Source of the DNA: Pleurocapsa minor GSE-CHR-MK 17-07R
GTDB lineage: Bacteria > Chloroflexota > Anaerolineae > Aggregatilineales > Phototrophicaceae
Assembly: GCA_019359125.1 (NCBI GenBank)
Contig: JAHHHY010000009.1
Span: 186,001-250,000, forward strand
Length of the DNA: 64,000 bases
Reading direction: 5' to 3'
The notes beneath the pieces were generated by a model. The model saw nothing but the letters and a program-made list of their open reading frames with translations, did not search any database and was not told the DNA's origin. The translations under genes and the position numbers were made by a program. Shown here piece by piece: positions 60,406 to 64,000 of this stretch (the stretch's first letter is position 1; every line of letters starts with the position of its first letter).

Positions 60406-60477
60406 TCCACAATAGCTCAACGGCAGAGCAACCGGCTGTTAACCGGTAGGTTCCTGGTTCGAATCCAGGTTGTGGAG
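60406..60477 (+). tRNA. tRNA-Asn (GTT)
   Basis: TCCACAATAGCTCAACGGCAGAGCAACCGGCTGTTAACCGGTAGGTTCCTGGTTCGAATCCAGGTTGTGGAG; acceptor TCCACAA/TTGTGGA, anticodon GTT in CTGTTAA, T-loop GGTTCGAATCC. Confidence 0.95.
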
Positions 60478-62186
60478 ACACACTGGGCGCGGTTCAAACG
60501 TTGCTCAGGGGAAACGTCGGGAGATACACTCCCGGCGTTTTTTGTTGCCTCGCGCCCGCGCTCCACCGTGTTCTCAGTGCCCGTATTCACGCGCCTGATA
60601 TCGTCTACCAACATCTTCAGGTAGGCGAACGGTGTTCGCAATTCCAGCGTGACCTTTCTTGTATCATCCACGACGACTCTTTCAACAACTTGCCGCAGCA
60701 GTTCTTTCTGATCGCTACGCTGCAAGCCATTATACAGCGTTCCCATCCTGGTAATAATTTCCAGTGCCAGGTCCAGATTATCAATATGAACCCGATGCTC
60801 CTGCTGCATGGTTTCGAGCGTACGATGGATTGTCTGGCGGCGATCCTGCCACTCCATCCACAGGCTGTCCCACACTGCATCAGAAATTTTCCCTGAAGCC
60901 AACAGCCGAGCCATGCGTGCTTCTTCTTCGTCGATCTGCTTGAGCATAAGCTGCATCTGCGTGTGCTCGTCTGGAGGCATATGCCCCACGCGTTCATGAA
61001 CTTCTCTGGTGTAGCTGGCGCGAATAAGTGCAATCAGATCAGGATCGATCTGAATACATCCGATCTCACGCTCAACTGCCGAATCAATGGCCTTACACAG
61101 GAAGCTCACTTCACCAGCACCTGGGATGCGATAATACGATGTGCCACCCCCTTTTCGACCTGAATTTGCGGTCGAGCCGGTCAGCCGCCCCAACCTGCCG
61201 TCAGCATGGCGAAAAAAGACCAGTCCCGTCAAAAGATAAAAATGTTTGCTAGAGATGATGCGATGTGATTTGCGCCGTGAGAGAATTTCCTGCGCCCGCT
61301 CAAATTCCTCGGTTGTAACAATCGGTTTCCAGTTGCCACGCTGAGTTTTCGGAAGCACGTCGTTCTTCAGGCTGACGACCCACCCCGCATATGTCCAGTT
61401 GTGAAAGATGTTGCACAGCGAGCTTGTATTCGCTTTACGCTTGCCGCTCGGTGTAATTTCAACGAATGGTCGACCGGAACGGTGGCGATAACCGCGTTCG
61501 TGAAGCTTTTCCGCGATCTTTTGAAGGGACATTCTGTCTTCAAGCAGCATTTCCCATGCTTCTCGCATGATCTTCGAGCGTTCAGGATCCTGCTCAATCC
61601 ATTTGTCCCATCGTCCGAGATCGGAACGCTTCTCGGAGTCAGTACGAGCTGTGACATTCCTGTAGCCATCGGGTGCGTAGCTAATGAAGCCTCCGCTTTT
61701 GCGCTTTGCCTGTTGACCGCCGCGGGTGCGTACGCCGAGCAGTGCGGACTCGCGGCGGGCAAGCGTAAACGAGAGGGCAACCAGGATGCGATCATCCGGG
61801 TCAATCGGGTCAAGATCGGGTGAGTTGGCGAATCGAACAGCGACACCAAAATCGTTCAGCTCGTCAATGGCGCGCAGCGCCTCGGTATCATTGCGGCCGA
61901 ACCGGTCGGCGCGTTCGACAATAACGTGCGAAAACTTGCCTGTGCGTGCGTCGGCCAGCAGCTGCTGATACCCAACGCGATTGGGCGTCTTACCCGTCAG
62001 CACATCAACATACTCCTCAATGACGGGCATCTCGGAGTGATTGAGCACATTGCCATCGATAATCGACCGCTGGCGTGCGCGTGACAGTTCGGGCTTCTGG
62101 TGATCCTCGCTGCTCGTCCGCAGATAAACTGCCCAACCTGGCTGCGGTGGAGGAGGGGCTGTTTTCTTCTTTCCATATCTGCTCAT
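60417..62186 (-). CDS. large serine recombinase (resolvase + recombinase + coiled coil), C-terminus antisense to tRNA-Asn
   Basis: WAVYLRTSSEDHQKPELSRARQRSI (catalytic Ser region), VIVERADRFGRNDTEAL, recombinase domain, coiled coil QMQLMLKQIDEEEARMARLLASGKI. Confidence 0.9.
   Translation of the reverse strand: MSRYGKKKTAPPPPQPGWAVYLRTSSEDHQKPELSRARQRSIIDGNVLNHSEMPVIEEYVDVLTGKTPNRVGYQQLLADARTGKFSHVIVERADRFGRNDTEALRAIDELNDFGVAVRFANSPDLDPIDPDDRILVALSFTLARRESALLGVRTRGGQQAKRKSGGFISYAPDGYRNVTARTDSEKRSDLGRWDKWIEQDPERSKIMREAWEMLLEDRMSLQKIAEKLHERGYRHRSGRPFVEITPSGKRKANTSSLCNIFHNWTYAGWVVSLKNDVLPKTQRGNWKPIVTTEEFERAQEILSRRKSHRIISSKHFYLLTGLVFFRHADGRLGRLTGSTANSGRKGGGTSYYRIPGAGEVSFLCKAIDSAVEREIGCIQIDPDLIALIRASYTREVHERVGHMPPDEHTQMQLMLKQIDEEEARMARLLASGKISDAVWDSLWMEWQDRRQTIHRTLETMQQEHRVHIDNLDLALEIITRMGTLYNGLQRSDQKELLRQVVERVVVDDTRKVTLELRTPFAYLKMLVDDIRRVNTGTENTVERGREATKNAGSVSPDVSPEQRLNRAQCVSTTWIRTRNLPVNSRLLCR
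60513..60543 (+). terminator. intrinsic terminator after tRNA-Asn, inside the antisense recombinase ORF
   Basis: AACGTCGGGAG - ATACA - CTCCCGGCGTT followed by TTTT. Confidence 0.8.
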
Positions 62187-63142
62187 GATGACCGTAATTC
62201 CGCTGCACTATTGTCCAGTTGTGCCAGGATCGCTAAACCTGCTTCAAAGTCTTCAGTTGAGACAATCGGGTCCCACTGTCCGCGAATAGTTTTTGGCGCG
62301 ATACCTTCACAGTCATGCACAACCCATCCGGCATACGTCCAGTCCTGAAAGGTGTGCTGCAACTTGTGGATGAGCGGTCGCCGTTTTCCTGTTTTTCCAA
62401 CGATAACAAATGGGTTACCGTTGCGGTCGCGGTAGCCCTTCGCATGCAGGACTTCTGCAATCTGAGCGACGGACATCGAGCCCGTGAGCAACAGAGCCCA
62501 TGCTTCTCGCCAGATGTGAGCGCGCTCCGGGTCTGGTTCGATCCAATGGCTAATGCGCCCCATATCGCTGCGCTTATCGAGTTCGGTCTGACCGCGGACA
62601 TTGAGATAACCGTCTGGCGCGCGCCCGGCAAAACCCCCGCTCGCGCGCTTCGCTTTCAAGCCGCCTTTCACGCGTAAACCCATCAATGTCGACTCGCGTC
62701 GAGCGAGCGCAAAGGTGAGAGTGACCAGCACCCGATCATCCGGGGCCATTGGGTCAAGGTCAGGCGTATTGGCGAATCGTACCGCTACACCGAACCTGTC
62801 CAGCTCGTCGATTGCACGTAGTGCCTCGGTATCGTTGCGCCCAAAGCGATCCGCTCGCTCGACGATAACATGGGAGAACTTTCCGGCACGAGCGTCTGTA
62901 AGCATCTGTTGATATGCCTTGCGACGCGGGTCTTTACCTGTCAGTACATCGACGTACTCAGCGTAAACAGCCATGTCTGACATGTCCAGCACGTTCATCT
63001 GGATCATAGTCCGCTGACGCTCACGCGATAGTTCTGGCTTCTGGTGATCCTGGCTGCTCGTCCGTAGATAAACAGCCCAACCCGCTTGTGGTACAGGCTG
63101 CACACGTGCTTTACTTTTGCGGTAACCCATAAAGATGCTCAC
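62183..63142 (-). CDS. second serine recombinase (resolvase + recombinase domain, no C-terminal zinc ribbon/coiled coil)
   Basis: WAVYLRTSSQDHQKPELSRERQRTM, VIVERADRFGRNDTEALRAID; paralogous to 60417..62186; GTG 63142 or ATG 63130 start. Confidence 0.9.
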   Translation of the reverse strand: MSIFMGYRKSKARVQPVPQAGWAVYLRTSSQDHQKPELSRERQRTMIQMNVLDMSDMAVYAEYVDVLTGKDPRRKAYQQMLTDARAGKFSHVIVERADRFGRNDTEALRAIDELDRFGVAVRFANTPDLDPMAPDDRVLVTLTFALARRESTLMGLRVKGGLKAKRASGGFAGRAPDGYLNVRGQTELDKRSDMGRISHWIEPDPERAHIWREAWALLLTGSMSVAQIAEVLHAKGYRDRNGNPFVIVGKTGKRRPLIHKLQHTFQDWTYAGWVVHDCEGIAPKTIRGQWDPIVSTEDFEAGLAILAQLDNSAAELRSS

Positions 63143-63346
63143 TTATCCTGAAGTGTTCTGAACGTTGTCAATACGATACGTCGTTTTTGACCGAGTCTGA
63201 TTTTGACGAGGATTTTCGCTGGTTTCCGGCATGGTTGTCGCTGCTGACCGGGCTTTGGCGAGCAGCTGCGCCACAGCAAATACCCGCCGGACCATTGTCT
63301 CCGGAGTCTCAACCCGCTGTTTCGAATCGTGTTTGGCCTCAATCAT
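63143..63346 (-). CDS. small hypothetical protein (67 aa) of the recombinase operon
   Basis: MIEAKHDSKQRVETPETMVRRVFAVAQLLAKARS...; ATGA overlap with upstream ORF and abuts recombinase start. Confidence 0.5.
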   Translation of the reverse strand: MIEAKHDSKQRVETPETMVRRVFAVAQLLAKARSAATTMPETSENPRQNQTRSKTTYRIDNVQNTSG

Positions 63347-63603
63347 AGAGACCCCACATTCAGGATGTCTTCGGCTGTCGCTGACGCGCCCGTGAGCAGC
63401 CAGTCTTCGGCACCTGCCGAGCACGCATAGCCACTCAGGCAGCGATACGCATCGGCCGTGACCACCAGCAGGGCATGGGTCTGCGCGCCACATTTGGGGC
63501 AGCGCCAAAGCGCCGCAGTCGCGCTGGCTGCCACTGGCCTCCCCAGAGATTCCGTCGCCTGCTTCAGAAAATCCAGTTCCAGTACCACCCTATCCTTCAT
63601 CAT
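63343..63603 (-). CDS. small zinc-ribbon / CHC2-primase-like protein
   Basis: ALWRCPKCGAQTHALLVVTADAYRCLSGYACSAGAEDWLL (CxxC...C....C pattern). Confidence 0.6.
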   Translation of the reverse strand: MMKDRVVLELDFLKQATESLGRPVAASATAALWRCPKCGAQTHALLVVTADAYRCLSGYACSAGAEDWLLTGASATAEDILNVGSL

Positions 63604-63811
63604 GGAAAAGCTCCTTTCGGCGCAGATCTGCGCGCTGCTGTTCGCGTTTTTCCACCGCCTGACGCACGAGCGAATAGACGAGGTTGGCGGTCGTCCGGTC
63701 CTCTTCTTTCGCCCATGCCATCAGCTCAGCGCGTATTCGGCGTGGCACCACGAAGGCGATGCGTGCGTTCTGTTGAGATGTTGCCTGCTTCACAGTGATA
63801 CTCCCTGTCAC
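63590..63811 (-). CDS. small ribbon-helix-helix-like DNA-binding protein
   Basis: NARIAFVVPRRIRAELMAWAKEEDRTTANLVYSLVRQAVEKREQQ; GTG starts (63811 or 63793, the latter with AGGGAG SD). Confidence 0.6.
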   Translation of the reverse strand: MTGSITVKQATSQQNARIAFVVPRRIRAELMAWAKEEDRTTANLVYSLVRQAVEKREQQRADLRRKELFHDEG

Positions 63812-64000
63812 TCTGCATGCTCAGCAGTCTATGCCATTCACCACCCAGGCAACTGCTGCTTTTAGAACACCTGAGCGAAATTGCAGAGAAAAAGGGTGTA
63901 TGGAATGCGGGAATCTGTACCGGGTTTGCAAATCGTGACAAAGTTTTTCAACGAAACGCGCCAGTGATGCAGTAATCCTCCCGTGAGCCTGCGCTTCTAA

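Larger units (their letters stand above)
60478..64000. mobile_element. left end of putative integrative element at tRNA-Asn (right end beyond the window)
   Basis: Two serine recombinases plus RHH and zinc-ribbon ORFs in one overlapping operon directly abutting a tRNA gene. Confidence 0.65.

Noticed and set aside
63139-63342. Alternative 67-aa ORF (MRPNTIRNSGLRL...)
   Set aside because: Frame 63143-63346 has the better ATGA coupling with its neighbour and less Arg-biased composition.
60478-64000. Second att copy (direct repeat of the tRNA-Asn 3' end) inside the window
   Set aside because: Not found by eye; if it exists it must lie beyond the right edge.

Overview
The window looks like a high-GC bacterial chromosome segment. 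Gene content suggests a Chloroflexota-like lineage, which is inferred and not proven. Most of it is ordinary chromosomal genes: STAND/WD40 protein, TetR-controlled ABC/DoxX/SDR operon, secreted alpha-2-macroglobulin-like protein, aldo/keto reductases, two tandem MGT-type glycosyltransferases, a sugar ABC importer, ppc, a GH16-like protein, folB plus a fused lycopene cyclase, an SbcD-like nuclease, rpsD, MarR, a lipid kinase, proBA, an M50 protease, clpB, BHMT/MTHFR, adenosine deaminase, metH, a haem-binding DUF3365-like protein, a SAM-riboswitch-controlled nucleoside phosphorylase, and a GAF histidine kinase. The most interesting parts are: (i) a tRNA-Asn gene at 60406-60477 abutted by a compact five-gene cassette with two tandem serine recombinases, whose terminal recombinase ORF runs antisense through the tRNA terminator and the tRNA itself; (ii) a RAYT (REP-associated tyrosine transposase) with its probable cognate 28-bp palindrome both in-frame inside its ORF and at its stop codon, plus a doubly compensated variant copy after clpB; (iii) three dispersed repeat families (a ~160-bp multi-hairpin element x2, a ~180-200-bp AACCGCCAAGACGCC terminal-inverted element x3, and heptameric repeat hairpins x3); (iv) a SAM-I riboswitch on the minus strand before an orphan nucleoside phosphorylase, close to methionine-cycle genes; (v) operator-like palindromes for the TetR and MarR regulators; (vi) an apparent frameshift in an ABC permease; and (vii) loss of key motif residues in the alpha-2-macroglobulin-like and GH16-like proteins. 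All calls are by eye; no database searches or folding programs were run.
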